Position numbers and translations under genes: made by a program. From Fulvivirga maritima (GTDB taxonomy: Bacteria > Bacteroidota > Bacteroidia > Cytophagales > Cyclobacteriaceae), in the NCBI RefSeq assembly GCF_021389955.1, contig NZ_CP089980.1:2909001-2973000 (forward strand): DNA of 64,000 bases, read 5' to 3'. Below, in pieces: positions 35,689-45,568 of the stretch. Each line of letters starts with the position of its first letter. Position 1 is the stretch's first letter. A model generated the notes under the pieces. It searched no databases. It worked only from the letters and a program-made list of their open reading frames with translations, and was not told where the DNA came from.

Positions 35689-36591
35689 ATGAGCTATCAT
35701 GATCCGGTAATGTTGGCGGAGTGTATAGATGCACTCAATATTAAGCCCAACGGGGTTTATGTGGATTTGACCTTTGGTGGTGGTGGACATACCAAGGCTA
35801 TACTGGCCAAGCTAGATGGAGGACGTCTGTTTAGTTTTGATCAGGATCAGGATGCTAAGGCTAATGCTGATGCTATCAGTAATGAGTCTTTCACCTTTAT
35901 AGAAGGAAACTTCAGGCATTTGAGAAGGTATTTGAAAATGCATGGAGTGAAATCTGTAGATGGTATTTTGGCTGATTTAGGTATCTCTTCTCATCAGATA
36001 GATGCTGCGGAAAGAGGGTTTTCTACTCGCTTTGATGCGGAGCTGGATATGAGAATGGATCAGTCGGCTAGTAAGAGTGCCAGAGATGTGCTGAATACTT
36101 ATAGCCAGGATGAACTGCATAAGATATTTGGTATGTACGGCGAAGTAAAGAATGCTAAAACACTGGCTGCGGCTATAGTGGCCAGACGTACTAATACTGA
36201 AATTACTACAGTAAATGAGCTGAAGGAGATTTTAAGTAAGTATACCAAGCGTGGCAAGGAAAATAGGTATTATGCCCAGGTTTTTCAGGCTATACGCATT
36301 GAGGTGAATGAGGAGCTCAAGGCGCTGGAAGAAGCTCTTGAGCAAAGTGCGGAAATGCTTTCGGAAGATGGTAGGCTCGTAGTGATGTCATATCATTCGC
36401 TGGAAGACAGGTTGGTAAAAAACTTTATCGCTAAGGGCAAAATGTCTGGTGAGGTAGAGAAGGATTTTTATGGGAACGTACTCAGGCCATTGGAGCCTGT
36501 AAACAGAAAGCCTATTGTGGCTGATGATAGTGAGATAGAAAGAAATAATAGAGCGCGTAGTGCGAAATTGAGAATAGGAAGGAAAATATAG
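35689..36591 (+). CDS. rsmH: 16S rRNA (cytosine1402-N4)-methyltransferase
   Basis: 300 aa. SAM-dependent methylation of C1402 in the ribosomal P site. HDPVMLAECIDAL and the SAM motif DLTFGGGGHTKAIL (about 25-38) are at the N-terminus. Later come DGILADLGISSHQID, ERGFSTRFDAELDMRMD, FQAIRIEVNEEL and VMSYHSLEDRLVK. Formerly called mraW. It starts 43 nt after mraZ and ends 2 nt before ftsL. Confidence 0.95.
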   Translation: MSYHDPVMLAECIDALNIKPNGVYVDLTFGGGGHTKAILAKLDGGRLFSFDQDQDAKANADAISNESFTFIEGNFRHLRRYLKMHGVKSVDGILADLGISSHQIDAAERGFSTRFDAELDMRMDQSASKSARDVLNTYSQDELHKIFGMYGEVKNAKTLAAAIVARRTNTEITTVNELKEILSKYTKRGKENRYYAQVFQAIRIEVNEELKALEEALEQSAEMLSEDGRLVVMSYHSLEDRLVKNFIAKGKMSGEVEKDFYGNVLRPLEPVNRKPIVADDSEIERNNRARSAKLRIGRKI

Positions 36592-36593
36592 TT

Positions 36594-36971
36594 ATGGCAA
36601 CGAATACCTATAGAATAAAGAACGGAGACAGTAGTGATACTGGCAGGGGAAGTATTTTCGCCAGACTGGAGAAATGGGTACGTATAGATACGGCTTTTGA
36701 GCATGGCTTACCGGTAAAGTATTTACCACATGTGCTGTTTGTAACGGCCATTGGTATATTCTACATCGGCAACAGCCACTATGCGGAAAAGAATGTTAGA
36801 AAAATAGATAGATTAAAAACAGAGGTAGAGGATTTAAGAGCGGATTATACCACGCTCAAAGCAGATTATATGTTTGCGAGTAAACAGTCTGAAGTAGCTA
36901 AAAATGTAAAAAAGCTAGGATTGAAAGAGAGTTTGCAACCACCTGAAAAAATAGTGATCGAGGATAAGTGA
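36594..36971 (+). CDS. ftsL: FtsL-like cell-division protein
   Basis: 125 aa. A cytoplasmic N-terminus of about 40 residues, one membrane helix (LPHVLFVTAIGIFYIGN, about 46-62), then a leucine-zipper-like coiled coil (KIDRLKTEVEDLRADYTTLKADY). The layout and position between rsmH and ftsI identify FtsL even though sequence similarity is low. With FtsB and FtsQ it links the Z-ring to septal wall synthesis. Its stop overlaps the GTG start of ftsI by 3 nt. Confidence 0.8.
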   Translation: MATNTYRIKNGDSSDTGRGSIFARLEKWVRIDTAFEHGLPVKYLPHVLFVTAIGIFYIGNSHYAEKNVRKIDRLKTEVEDLRADYTTLKADYMFASKQSEVAKNVKKLGLKESLQPPEKIVIEDK

Positions 36972-39061
36972 ATATAAAGAAATCCATATTATTAAGAGTT
37001 AGGGTGGCGTTCCTTTTGGTAACGCTTTTTGCTATTGCGATAGTAGTGAAAACTGGTGTAATTCAGTTTGCGCAAGGTGAGAAGTGGAAGGAAATGGCTG
37101 AGCAGATTAATGTGAAGTATAAGAAGGTAAAGGCTACTCGAGGTAATATTTACTCTGATAATGGTAGCTTACTTGCTACTTCATTGCCTTTTTATAAGCT
37201 TGCTTTTGATGCTACCATTGCTTCTGATGATGTTTTTAACCAGGGAGTAGATTCTCTGGCTTTAATGCTTTCTAAATTTTTCAAAGATGAATCTAAACAG
37301 ACCTATAAGCGTAGGCTGAAAAATGCCAGATCTAACGGTCGACAGTACCTGAGGCTTAACCGTAAAATGGTTGGTTATCAGGATAAAAAGAAGATGTCTG
37401 AGTGGCCCATTTTTAGAGAAGGACAATTGAGAGGTGGGGTGATCTTTGAAAAAGTGGATAAGAGATTTCATCCATTTGCTAACCTCAGCAAAAGGACTAT
37501 TGGTTTTGTGAATGAAAACAAGAGAGGAGCGGGTTTAGAGTATAGTTTTAATGAGCAGCTGGCTGGTAAAGATGGTGAAGCTTTATATCAAAAGCTTGCA
37601 GGAGGTGGTGAAAAACCACTTTTTGATAGTAATGATATAAAAACAGAAAACGGATATGATATAGAAACTACTTTAGATATTAATCTTCAGGATGTTACTG
37701 AAACGGCTTTGCTGAAGGCACTTGAACATCATGAAGCTGACTATGGAGTGGTAGTGGTCATGGAGGTGAAAACCGGTGAAATAAAAGCCATATCTAACTT
37801 AAGCAGAAGTAGTAAAGGGTATTATTATGAAAGATATAATTACGCAGTAGGTGGCCTAAGAGAGCCTGGCTCAACTTTTAAACTGGCTACTATGATAGCC
37901 CTGCTGGAGGACACTAATATCAGTTTAAACGACAGTGTAAATACTGGTGATGGAATACTGAAGTTTTATGATAATACCGTGCGAGATCATGAGCATGGTG
38001 GTTATGGAACTATTACCGTGCAGCAAGCTTTTGAAAAGTCTTCTAACGTGGCTATGGCTAAGTTGGTAGATAAATATTTCGGGCTTAACCCAGAAAGGTA
38101 TTTGCAGTATATCGATAACCTGGGCTTATCTCAACCATTGGGTTTACAGATAAAAGGAGAAGGTATACCTAAAATAAAAAGGCCAACAGATAAAGGATGG
38201 AGTGGTATCACTCTCCCTTGGATGGCGTATGGATATGGTTTGGAGCTTACACCTATTCAATCATTGGCTGTGTATAATGCTGTGGCTAATGATGGTAAGT
38301 TAATCAAGCCAATTATGGTGAAAAGTATTAGAAGAGCTGATAAGGTTTTAGAAGAATATAATACGGTAGTGCTTAATAATGAGATCTGCTCAAAAGAGAC
38401 TTTGAGTAAGCTTAAAATTATGCTTGAAGGTGTGGTGGAAAGAGGTACAGCTCAAAATATTAGGAATAGCTATTATAAAATAGCAGGCAAAACAGGTACT
38501 GCTCAGATCTTAGAAAACGGAAGATATACCAGGAAGTACATCACTTCCTTTGCTGGTTACTTCCCTGCAGATGATCCTAAGTACAGTGCCATAGTGGTGA
38601 TTAAAAACCCTAAAGGCTGGAAGCAGTACGGAAGTAGTGTGGCTGCTCCGGTATTTAAAGAAATAGCTGATAATATCTATTCCAGAGATATAGATATGCA
38701 CAAGGCTATGCCGAAAGAGTTTATTGCAGAGAAAGATGTCTTTCCTGTGATAAAATCAGGAAACTATGAGGAGTTAAGTCTGATCTGTAATCAGTTAGGA
38801 ATTTCTAACCATAGAGGTAGCAGTCAGGAAGATTGGGTAACTACAGCGTTGAAGGGAAATTCAATCTCATGGAAGGATAATCAGGTGAGCTCTAAGTTTG
38901 TGCCTGACGTAAAAGGAATGACTTTGAGAGATGCCATTTACTTACTAGAAAGTTGTGGCCTCAGAGTAAATATAAAAGGTAAAGGTAGAGTGGTGAAACA
39001 ATCACAATACCCGGGAAGCAAAGCATTGAAAGGAAGTACAGTAACTATTGAATTGAGTTAA
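36968..39061 (+). CDS. ftsI: Division-specific penicillin-binding protein (FtsI/PBP3) with PASTA domain
   Basis: 697 aa. Membrane helix at about 11-31, then the dimerisation/pedestal domain (TRGNIYSDNGSLLATS). The transpeptidase has all three motifs: active Ser in STFK (302-305), SSN (358-360) and KTG (508-510). A C-terminal PASTA domain (about 638-697, VPDVKGMTLRDAIYLLESCG) is present, as in SpoVD-type enzymes. It cross-links septal peptidoglycan with FtsW. The start is GTG, overlapping the ftsL stop; the stop TAA overlaps the murE ATG by one base. Confidence 0.95.
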   Translation: MNIKKSILLRVRVAFLLVTLFAIAIVVKTGVIQFAQGEKWKEMAEQINVKYKKVKATRGNIYSDNGSLLATSLPFYKLAFDATIASDDVFNQGVDSLALMLSKFFKDESKQTYKRRLKNARSNGRQYLRLNRKMVGYQDKKKMSEWPIFREGQLRGGVIFEKVDKRFHPFANLSKRTIGFVNENKRGAGLEYSFNEQLAGKDGEALYQKLAGGGEKPLFDSNDIKTENGYDIETTLDINLQDVTETALLKALEHHEADYGVVVVMEVKTGEIKAISNLSRSSKGYYYERYNYAVGGLREPGSTFKLATMIALLEDTNISLNDSVNTGDGILKFYDNTVRDHEHGGYGTITVQQAFEKSSNVAMAKLVDKYFGLNPERYLQYIDNLGLSQPLGLQIKGEGIPKIKRPTDKGWSGITLPWMAYGYGLELTPIQSLAVYNAVANDGKLIKPIMVKSIRRADKVLEEYNTVVLNNEICSKETLSKLKIMLEGVVERGTAQNIRNSYYKIAGKTGTAQILENGRYTRKYITSFAGYFPADDPKYSAIVVIKNPKGWKQYGSSVAAPVFKEIADNIYSRDIDMHKAMPKEFIAEKDVFPVIKSGNYEELSLICNQLGISNHRGSSQEDWVTTALKGNSISWKDNQVSSKFVPDVKGMTLRDAIYLLESCGLRVNIKGKGRVVKQSQYPGSKALKGSTVTIELS

Positions 39062-40524
39062 TGCCCATATTAAAAGACATATTATATAAAGTATCCTTAG
39101 CATCTACCTCCGGTGACATGAGCCGTGAAGTAAATGATATTGCTTTTGATTCCAGAAAAGTGAAGGAAGGTACTTTGTTCGTGGCAGTGAGAGGAACGCA
39201 GTCTGATGGGCATGATTACATAGGATCTTCAATAGCTAAAGGAGCTAAAGTAATTGTTTGTGAAACCATGCCGGAGGCTATTGGCAGTGACGTTACTTAT
39301 GTGGCGGTGAAAGACAGTGGCCGGGCCTTGGGTTTAATGGCTTCTAACTTTTATGGAGAGCCTTCCACTAAGCTAAAGCTGGTAGGAGTAACAGGTACAA
39401 ATGGGAAAACCACAGTGGCTACATTACTTTTTAACCTGTTTAGCAAAATGGGTTATCATGTAGGGTTGCTCTCTACAGTAAATAATAGAATAGGAGAAGA
39501 GGTGATCCCGGCTTCTCATACTACGCCAGATCCTTTGAGCCTTAATGAGCTCTTAGCTAAAATGGTGGATGAAGGATGCGAATACGCTTTCATGGAAGTG
39601 AGTTCACATGCTATACATCAGGAGCGTATTGCCGGGCAGCTGTTTGCGGGTGCTATTTTTACTAATATCACTCATGATCATCTGGATTATCATAAAACCT
39701 TTAATGCTTATATAGCTGCCAAGAAAAAGTTGTTTGATGATTTACCTGCTTCGGCTTTTGCTTTGGTAAATGTAGATGATAAACGAGGCCGAATAATGTT
39801 GCAAAACACAAAGGCATCTAAAAATACATTTGCGCTTAAAAGTGTAGCTGAGTTTAAAGGAAAGATTATAGCTAACACTATTCAGGGCTTGGAAATGGAC
39901 ATTAATAATAAGAGTGTTTGGTTCAGGCTCATAGGAGATTTTAATGCTTATAATCTATTGGCAGTATATGCTACTTCTATTCTTTTAGAGCAGGATGCTG
40001 ATGATGTGCTTACTCAGCTGTCATTATTAGAAGGAGCGCCAGGAAGGTTCGAGCAGGTGATATCTGCGGCTAAAATTACCGCTATAGTAGATTATGCGCA
40101 TACGCCTGATGCACTGCAGAATGTGCTGGAAACTATCAGTAATTTCCGCACGGGTAATGAGCAGGTAATAACCGTGGTAGGCTGTGGTGGAAACAGAGAT
40201 AAAACAAAAAGGCCTTTAATGGCATCCATCGCTTGTAAATGGAGTGATAAGGTGATCCTTACCTCTGATAATCCCAGAGACGAAGATCCATTAGAGATCA
40301 TAAAAGAGATGCAGGAAGGAGTAAGTCCTGTAGACTATAAAAAGACAATAGTGATGACCGATAGAGAAGAGGCAATTAAAACCTCTTGTATGATGGCCGG
40401 AGAGAATGATATAATACTTGTGGCTGGTAAAGGGCATGAGACTTATCAGGAAATAAAGGGCGTAAAACATCCTTTTGATGATAAGGAAGTATTGGGTAGA
40501 ATGTTAAACTTATTTGCGAACTGA
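39061..40524 (+). CDS. murE: UDP-MurNAc-tripeptide ligase, meso-DAP-adding
   Basis: 487 aa. It adds the third amino acid to UDP-MurNAc-Ala-Glu. The ATP loop VTGTNGKTTVATLL is at about 110-124. DNPRDEDP near residue 402 is the signature of enzymes adding meso-diaminopimelate rather than lysine, so the wall is of the A1gamma type. Other motifs: FMEVSSHAIHQERI, FTNITHDHLDYH and the end VAGKGHETYQEI. Overlaps ftsI by one base. Confidence 0.95.
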   Translation: MPILKDILYKVSLASTSGDMSREVNDIAFDSRKVKEGTLFVAVRGTQSDGHDYIGSSIAKGAKVIVCETMPEAIGSDVTYVAVKDSGRALGLMASNFYGEPSTKLKLVGVTGTNGKTTVATLLFNLFSKMGYHVGLLSTVNNRIGEEVIPASHTTPDPLSLNELLAKMVDEGCEYAFMEVSSHAIHQERIAGQLFAGAIFTNITHDHLDYHKTFNAYIAAKKKLFDDLPASAFALVNVDDKRGRIMLQNTKASKNTFALKSVAEFKGKIIANTIQGLEMDINNKSVWFRLIGDFNAYNLLAVYATSILLEQDADDVLTQLSLLEGAPGRFEQVISAAKITAIVDYAHTPDALQNVLETISNFRTGNEQVITVVGCGGNRDKTKRPLMASIACKWSDKVILTSDNPRDEDPLEIIKEMQEGVSPVDYKKTIVMTDREEAIKTSCMMAGENDIILVAGKGHETYQEIKGVKHPFDDKEVLGRMLNLFAN

Positions 40525-40529
40525 GATAG

Positions 40530-41738
40530 ATGCTATACTATATTTTTGACTATCTGGAGAAACATTTTGATTTGATTGGAGCGAGTGTATTTCAATACAT
40601 ATCGTTTCGAGCAGGTATGGCTGCGCTTATCTCTTTGTTAATAACCATTACGTTCGGGAAACAGCTTATCAACTACCTGAGAAGAAAGCAGGTGGGTGAA
40701 ACCGTAAGAGACCTTGGTCTTGAAGGGCAGATGGAAAAGAAGGGGACGCCAACTATGGGCGGAATTATCATTTTAAGTGGTATTCTGGTACCGGTGCTTC
40801 TTTTTGCCAAGCTAGATAATGTGTATGTAATCTTATTAATTGTAACTACTATCTGGTTAGGGGTTATTGGTTTTCTTGATGATTATATCAAAGTATTCAG
40901 AAAGAATAAGGATGGTCTTGCTGGTAAGTTTAAAATAGTAGGGCAGATAGGTATAGGCCTTATTGTAGGCGTTACTCTTTATTTTAATGATGATGTGGTA
41001 ATTAGAGAATACTCTGATACTCGTGTAGTGGAGAATAATGAAATAGTGAGAGAGTATGAAGATGTAAAGTCTACCAAAACCACCGTACCATTTTTTAAGA
41101 ATAATGAGCTTGATTACGATAATGTATTCTCGTTTTTAGGCCATGATTATACTTGGTTGATTTATGTACTGATAGTGATTTTTATAATTACTGCGGTATC
41201 TAATGGGGCCAATATTACTGATGGAATTGATGGGCTCGCGGCGGGGACATCCGCCATTATTGGGCTCACACTGGCCATCTTTGCCTATTTATCGGGCAGG
41301 GTGGATTTTAGTGATTATCTCAATATCCTGCATATTCCTAACCTGGGAGAAGTGGTGATTTTTTGTACTGCTTTTGTAGGAGCCTGTTTGGGCTTTTTGT
41401 GGTATAATTCATACCCGGCTCAGGTGTTTATGGGCGACACAGGTAGTCTTTCATTAGGAGGAATCATTGCAGTAATAGCATTGGTAGTAAGAAAGGAATT
41501 GATGATTCCTTTGTTATGCGGCGTATTTCTGATAGAGAATCTGTCAGTGATACTACAGGTGTCTTATTTTAAGTACACCAGAAAGAAATATGGAGAAGGT
41601 AGAAGGATATTTTTAATGTCACCACTACATCACCATTACCAAAAGAAAAATTTACATGAAGCGAAAATAGTTACTCGTTTTTGGATAGTAGGAATACTAT
41701 TGGCCATTATAAGCTTGGCCACCCTTAAGCTGAGATAG
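40530..41738 (+). CDS. mraY: Phospho-MurNAc-pentapeptide transferase
   Basis: 402 aa, about ten membrane helices. It makes lipid I from UDP-MurNAc-pentapeptide and undecaprenyl phosphate. Motifs: [10 protein letters not shown], the first Asp pair in [16 protein letters not shown], the catalytic region [25 protein letters not shown] and the His cluster [10 protein letters not shown] 50-residue charged segment (about 165-215) between helices is a feature of Bacteroidota MraY. Starts 5 nt after murE. Confidence 0.95.
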   Translation: MLYYIFDYLEKHFDLIGASVFQYISFRAGMAALISLLITITFGKQLINYLRRKQVGETVRDLGLEGQMEKKGTPTMGGIIILSGILVPVLLFAKLDNVYVILLIVTTIWLGVIGFLDDYIKVFRKNKDGLAGKFKIVGQIGIGLIVGVTLYFNDDVVIREYSDTRVVENNEIVREYEDVKSTKTTVPFFKNNELDYDNVFSFLGHDYTWLIYVLIVIFIITAVSNGANITDGIDGLAAGTSAIIGLTLAIFAYLSGRVDFSDYLNILHIPNLGEVVIFCTAFVGACLGFLWYNSYPAQVFMGDTGSLSLGGIIAVIALVVRKELMIPLLCGVFLIENLSVILQVSYFKYTRKKYGEGRRIFLMSPLHHHYQKKNLHEAKIVTRFWIVGILLAIISLATLKLR

Positions 41739-41800
41739 CGTTTTCGTAAAGGCTAGTGATGTTGGAATTATAAGAATGTGCAAAATTTAAATTCTTGATA

Positions 41801-41944
41801 ATGATAACAGTAGCGGACATTTATTTAAAGATATTTTCATTGATGATGGAAATGATGAAAAAAGTCACAAAACCTGTAAGGAAGCGCTTTTTCATGGTTT
41901 TTACATCAATAAGAGAGATGGAACAGTTACAAATTGAATGGTAA
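41801..41944 (+). CDS. Possible 47-aa ORF between mraY and murD
   Basis: ATG at 41801, TAA at 41942-41944, overlapping the murD start by 7 nt. The peptide (MITVADIYLKIFSLMMEMMK, then KVTKPVRKRFF) is basic and partly hydrophobic, with no known family. It is the only gap longer than 100 bp inside mraZ-ftsQ, so the stretch may carry a small gene or a regulatory element. Evidence is limited to reading frame and position. Confidence 0.25.
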   Translation: MITVADIYLKIFSLMMEMMKKVTKPVRKRFFMVFTSIREMEQLQIEW

Positions 41945-43296
41945 AAAGTAAGGTAACCATATTAGGAGCGGGAGAGAGCGGTACAGGCGCAGCGCTTTTG
42001 GCTAAAGCCAAAGGCTATGATGTGTTTGTATCTGATGCCGGCACTATCAAAGACAGCTATAAAGCAGAGCTGGTAGCCGCAGCTATTGTCTTTGAAGAAG
42101 GTACGCATACTCAGGAAGAAATTCTGAGCTCTTCTCTTATTATTAAAAGCCCCGGTATACCTGAAAAAGCAGAAATCATTCAAAAGAGTAAAGAGAAGCA
42201 AATAGACATTATTGATGAAATAGAGTTTGCTTCTAGTTTTACTCAAGCGGCCATTATTGCTATTACGGGCACTAATGGTAAGACTACAACTACTTTGCTT
42301 ACCTACCACTTGCTCAAAGAAGCAGGGCTTAGCGTAGGCTTGGCAGGTAACGTAGGGCACAGCCTGGCCAAACAGGTAATAGAAGATAAGTTCGATTACT
42401 ATGTAGTTGAAATGAGCAGCTTTCAGCTAGATGGAACGAAAGCTTTTAAGCCATTTATTGGAGTGCTTTTAAATATCACTCCTGATCATTTGGATAGATA
42501 TAATTACCAGTTATCTAATTATGTCGAGTCTAAGTTCGGCTTAATTAAGAATATGGATAAGGCTGATCACTTCATCTATTATAAGGATGATGAATTGGTG
42601 ACTGCTGGTCTTGCAGAGAGAGGTTTTAGCGGAATTAAGCATGAAGTGTCTCTAAGTAGCAAGGCTGAAAATTATTTGTCAGGATCAGAAATGAATTTTG
42701 ATAATGACATAGTTATTAGTCAGGATGAGACTGCTTTAAGAGGGCCTCATAACGCTATCAATATGATGTCAGCCATTCGGGCGGCTATGATAGTGGGTGT
42801 TGGAGAACAAGTCATTCGAGAAGGATTAAAAAGCTTTAAGAATGCGCCTCACAGGCTGGAATATGTAACCACTATCAATGAAGTGGATTTCATAAATGAT
42901 TCTAAGGCTACCAATGTTGATTCTGTGAAATATGCTTTAGATAGCTTTAGTGAGCAGTTGATATGGATAGCCGGTGGAATAGACAAAGGAAATGATTATG
43001 ACCTGATCATGGAGCGGGTAAATGCTAAAGTGAAAGCTTTGATATGCCTGGGTAAAGACAATGCTAAGCTTAGAAGTACTTTTCATGATCAGATAATAGA
43101 TCTACTGGAAACAGATAATATAAAAGATGCAGTTCGTTCTGCATTGCAGTATGCGAAGGCGCATGATGTGGTATTACTTTCACCTGCATGTGCCAGTTTC
43201 GACCTTTTTAATAGTTATATAGATCGTGGAGATCAGTTTAAAAAGGCTGTATTAGAATTGAAAGAAGAATTTGAAAGTAAGAAAATTGAGCAATGA
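41938..43296 (+). CDS. murD: UDP-MurNAc-L-alanine:D-glutamate ligase
   Basis: 452 aa. It adds D-glutamate to UDP-MurNAc-alanine. The N-terminal nucleotide-binding GAGESGTGAALLAK, the ATP loop ITGTNGKTTTTLLT (about 110-123), NITPDHLDRY and the late FINDSKATNVDSV and SPACASFDLF motifs identify the Mur ligase. It follows a 199-bp gap after mraY and overlaps ftsW by 4 nt (ATGA). Confidence 0.95.
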   Translation: MVKSKVTILGAGESGTGAALLAKAKGYDVFVSDAGTIKDSYKAELVAAAIVFEEGTHTQEEILSSSLIIKSPGIPEKAEIIQKSKEKQIDIIDEIEFASSFTQAAIIAITGTNGKTTTTLLTYHLLKEAGLSVGLAGNVGHSLAKQVIEDKFDYYVVEMSSFQLDGTKAFKPFIGVLLNITPDHLDRYNYQLSNYVESKFGLIKNMDKADHFIYYKDDELVTAGLAERGFSGIKHEVSLSSKAENYLSGSEMNFDNDIVISQDETALRGPHNAINMMSAIRAAMIVGVGEQVIREGLKSFKNAPHRLEYVTTINEVDFINDSKATNVDSVKYALDSFSEQLIWIAGGIDKGNDYDLIMERVNAKVKALICLGKDNAKLRSTFHDQIIDLLETDNIKDAVRSALQYAKAHDVVLLSPACASFDLFNSYIDRGDQFKKAVLELKEEFESKKIEQ

Positions 43297-44453
43297 CTAA
43301 GATCAAGGCATGGGTAGATGAGCATTTGAAGGGAGATCCTGTGATCTGGGCTGTGGTGTTTGCACTATCGCTGATCAGTATTCTGGTAGTGTATAGTGCT
43401 ACGGGTACACTGGCTTTTAAGCACATGAAAAACCCTGAAAGCTATTTGCTGAAGCATACTGTCCTGATTGGGGTGGGGCTTTTTGCTATGTGGCTGGCTC
43501 ATAGAGTAGATTATAGATATTATTCCAGAATATCACGCCTGGCGCTATGGGTGAGTGTACCGCTATTGTTATATACATTCACTAATGGAGTAAGCCTTAA
43601 TGATGCATCTCGTTGGATTAGTGTGCCTATTATTCATGCTACTTTTCAGCCGTCTGATTTAGCCAGTTTGGCGTTAATAACCAGTTTGGCCAGCATGCTT
43701 TCTAAAAGACAGCAGAATATAGCCGATTTTAAAGAGTCATTAATTCCAATACTGATATGGTGTGGTGTTATCTGTGGTTTAATAGCATTGACCAACCTGT
43801 CATCAGCTATTTTATTATTCCTAACCTGTATGCTTATCATGTTTATAGGTAGGGTGCCAGTAAAGTATTTGGCTATGTTGGTTTTTGTGGGAGCACTTGC
43901 AGGGGTAGTTGCTTTGAAGTTTGGGGTGAGAGGAGAAACTGCAAAAAGCCGTATAGAGAGTTTTTTAAATGAAGATAAACTGCCTTTTCAGGCTATGCAG
44001 GCTCGTCTGGCAGTGGCTACTGGCGGTGTGGCGGGCAAAGGTCCTGGTCAAAGTCAGCAAAGAAATATATTGCCTCACCCATATTCAGATTTTGTTTATG
44101 CAATAATCATAGAAGAGTATGGTATGATAGGAGGTGTAGTAGTATTGGTGCTTTATCTGGTGCTACTCTCCAGGGGGATGAAGGCCGTGGTAAATAGTGA
44201 GCGTGCTTACGGAGGGCTGTTGTCAGCCGGGCTTAGCTTCTCACTGGTATTACAGGCGCTGGTGAATATGGGAGTAGTAGTAGGCTTGGGGCCTGTTACA
44301 GGTTTGCCATTGCCCATGGTAAGTATGGGAGGAACATCTCTATTATTTACAGGTTTATCACTAGGTATAATATTGAGTGTAAGCCGAGGAGAGACTGATA
44401 CCAGCTGGAAAGAAAGTTCAGGAATAATGAAAAATGTAGCGAGAGCAGCATAA
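43293..44453 (+). CDS. ftsW: Septal peptidoglycan polymerase FtsW
   Basis: 386 aa, about ten membrane helices, SEDS family. It polymerises glycan strands together with FtsI. Visible features: LVVYSATGTLAFKH near the start, DASRWISVP, a large extracellular loop with NEDKLPFQAMQARLAVATGG and GQSQQRNILPHPYSDFVYAIIIEEYG (the catalytic Asp lies in the SDFVYA motif), and LPMVSMGGTSL. Overlaps murD. Confidence 0.95.
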   Translation: MTKIKAWVDEHLKGDPVIWAVVFALSLISILVVYSATGTLAFKHMKNPESYLLKHTVLIGVGLFAMWLAHRVDYRYYSRISRLALWVSVPLLLYTFTNGVSLNDASRWISVPIIHATFQPSDLASLALITSLASMLSKRQQNIADFKESLIPILIWCGVICGLIALTNLSSAILLFLTCMLIMFIGRVPVKYLAMLVFVGALAGVVALKFGVRGETAKSRIESFLNEDKLPFQAMQARLAVATGGVAGKGPGQSQQRNILPHPYSDFVYAIIIEEYGMIGGVVVLVLYLVLLSRGMKAVVNSERAYGGLLSAGLSFSLVLQALVNMGVVVGLGPVTGLPLPMVSMGGTSLLFTGLSLGIILSVSRGETDTSWKESSGIMKNVARAA

Positions 44454-44458
44454 ATAGA

Positions 44459-45568
44459 TTGAGTAATAACAAAACATATCGATTCATTATAAGTGGTGGT
44501 GGCACCGGAGGTCATATTTATCCTGCTATTGCGGTAGCTAATGAAATAAAGCATCGTTATGCTGATGCTGAAATTTTGTTTGTAGGTGCTGAGGGTAAAA
44601 TGGAAATGACTAAAGTGCCAGAGGCTGGCTATGAAATAAAAGGCCTGTGGATAAGCGGACTTCAAAGAAGGTTAACTGTAGATAATCTGCTTTTTCCTGT
44701 TAAGCTGATCTCAAGCTACATGAAGGCGAAGAAGCTGGTGAAACAGTTTAAGCCTGATGCCGTGATTGGTTTTGGTGGCTATGCTAGTGGACCCACTATG
44801 TTAGCGGCTACAGCTAAGGGAATACCTGCTATGGTGCAGGAGCAGAATTCACATGCGGGCATCACTAATAAAAGGCTGGGAAATAAGGCAAAAAAAGTAT
44901 GTGTGGCATATGATAATATGGATAAATATTTCCCGAAAGGAAAGATAGTTTTTACTGGGAATCCTGTAAGAGGAGATATTTTAAAGGTAAATGAGAGAAG
45001 AGATGCCGCATTAAAGCATTTCAATTTTTCATCAACTAAAAAAACTATTCTGGTTCTTGGTGGAAGCCTGGGAGCCCGAACAATAAATAATAGCATTATA
45101 GATCAGTTGCAAAAGGTAGTGGATGCTGATGTGCAGCTGATTTGGCAAACAGGTAAGTTCTATTATACCGAAATGAAAGCAAAGGCAGAAGGCTTTGATC
45201 TCAGTAATATCAGGGTAATGGAGTTTATAAAAGAAATGGATTTGGCGTATGCCGCAGCAAATTTAATTCTGTCCAGAGCAGGAGCATTGTCTATTTCTGA
45301 GTTATGCCTGGTAGGTAAGCCTGTGGTTTTGATTCCTTCTCCTAACGTAGCAGAAGATCATCAAACAAAAAATGCTATGGCTTTAGTGCAAAAAGAAGCG
45401 GCTATTATGATTAAAGATAGCGAGGCTAAGGAGAATTTGATTCCGGAAGCGCTGAAGCTTTTAAATGATAATGAAAGACAGATAGCATTAGGAGCTAACA
45501 TTAAGAAAATGGGAAGGCCTAATGCAGCAAATGATATAGTAAACGAACTAATAAGTATTCTGAATTGA
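44459..45568 (+). CDS. murG: Lipid II synthase, GlcNAc transferase MurG
   Basis: 369 aa. It adds GlcNAc to lipid I at the cytoplasmic face. The donor/acceptor-binding loop ISGGGTGGHIYPAIAVAN is near residue 10; the C-terminal UDP-GlcNAc part has LVLGGSLGARTINNS and LSRAGALSISELCLVGKPVVLIP. The start is TTG at 44459 (no ATG or GTG lies before the motif). Its TGA overlaps the TTG start of murC. Confidence 0.95.
   Translation: MSNNKTYRFIISGGGTGGHIYPAIAVANEIKHRYADAEILFVGAEGKMEMTKVPEAGYEIKGLWISGLQRRLTVDNLLFPVKLISSYMKAKKLVKQFKPDAVIGFGGYASGPTMLAATAKGIPAMVQEQNSHAGITNKRLGNKAKKVCVAYDNMDKYFPKGKIVFTGNPVRGDILKVNERRDAALKHFNFSSTKKTILVLGGSLGARTINNSIIDQLQKVVDADVQLIWQTGKFYYTEMKAKAEGFDLSNIRVMEFIKEMDLAYAAANLILSRAGALSISELCLVGKPVVLIPSPNVAEDHQTKNAMALVQKEAAIMIKDSEAKENLIPEALKLLNDNERQIALGANIKKMGRPNAANDIVNELISILN

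Noticed and set aside
41761-41937. Second frame (about 45 codons) without start in the mraY-murD gap
   Set aside because: It has no start codon after the stop at 41789, so only the ATG-started 47-aa ORF was kept, at low confidence.
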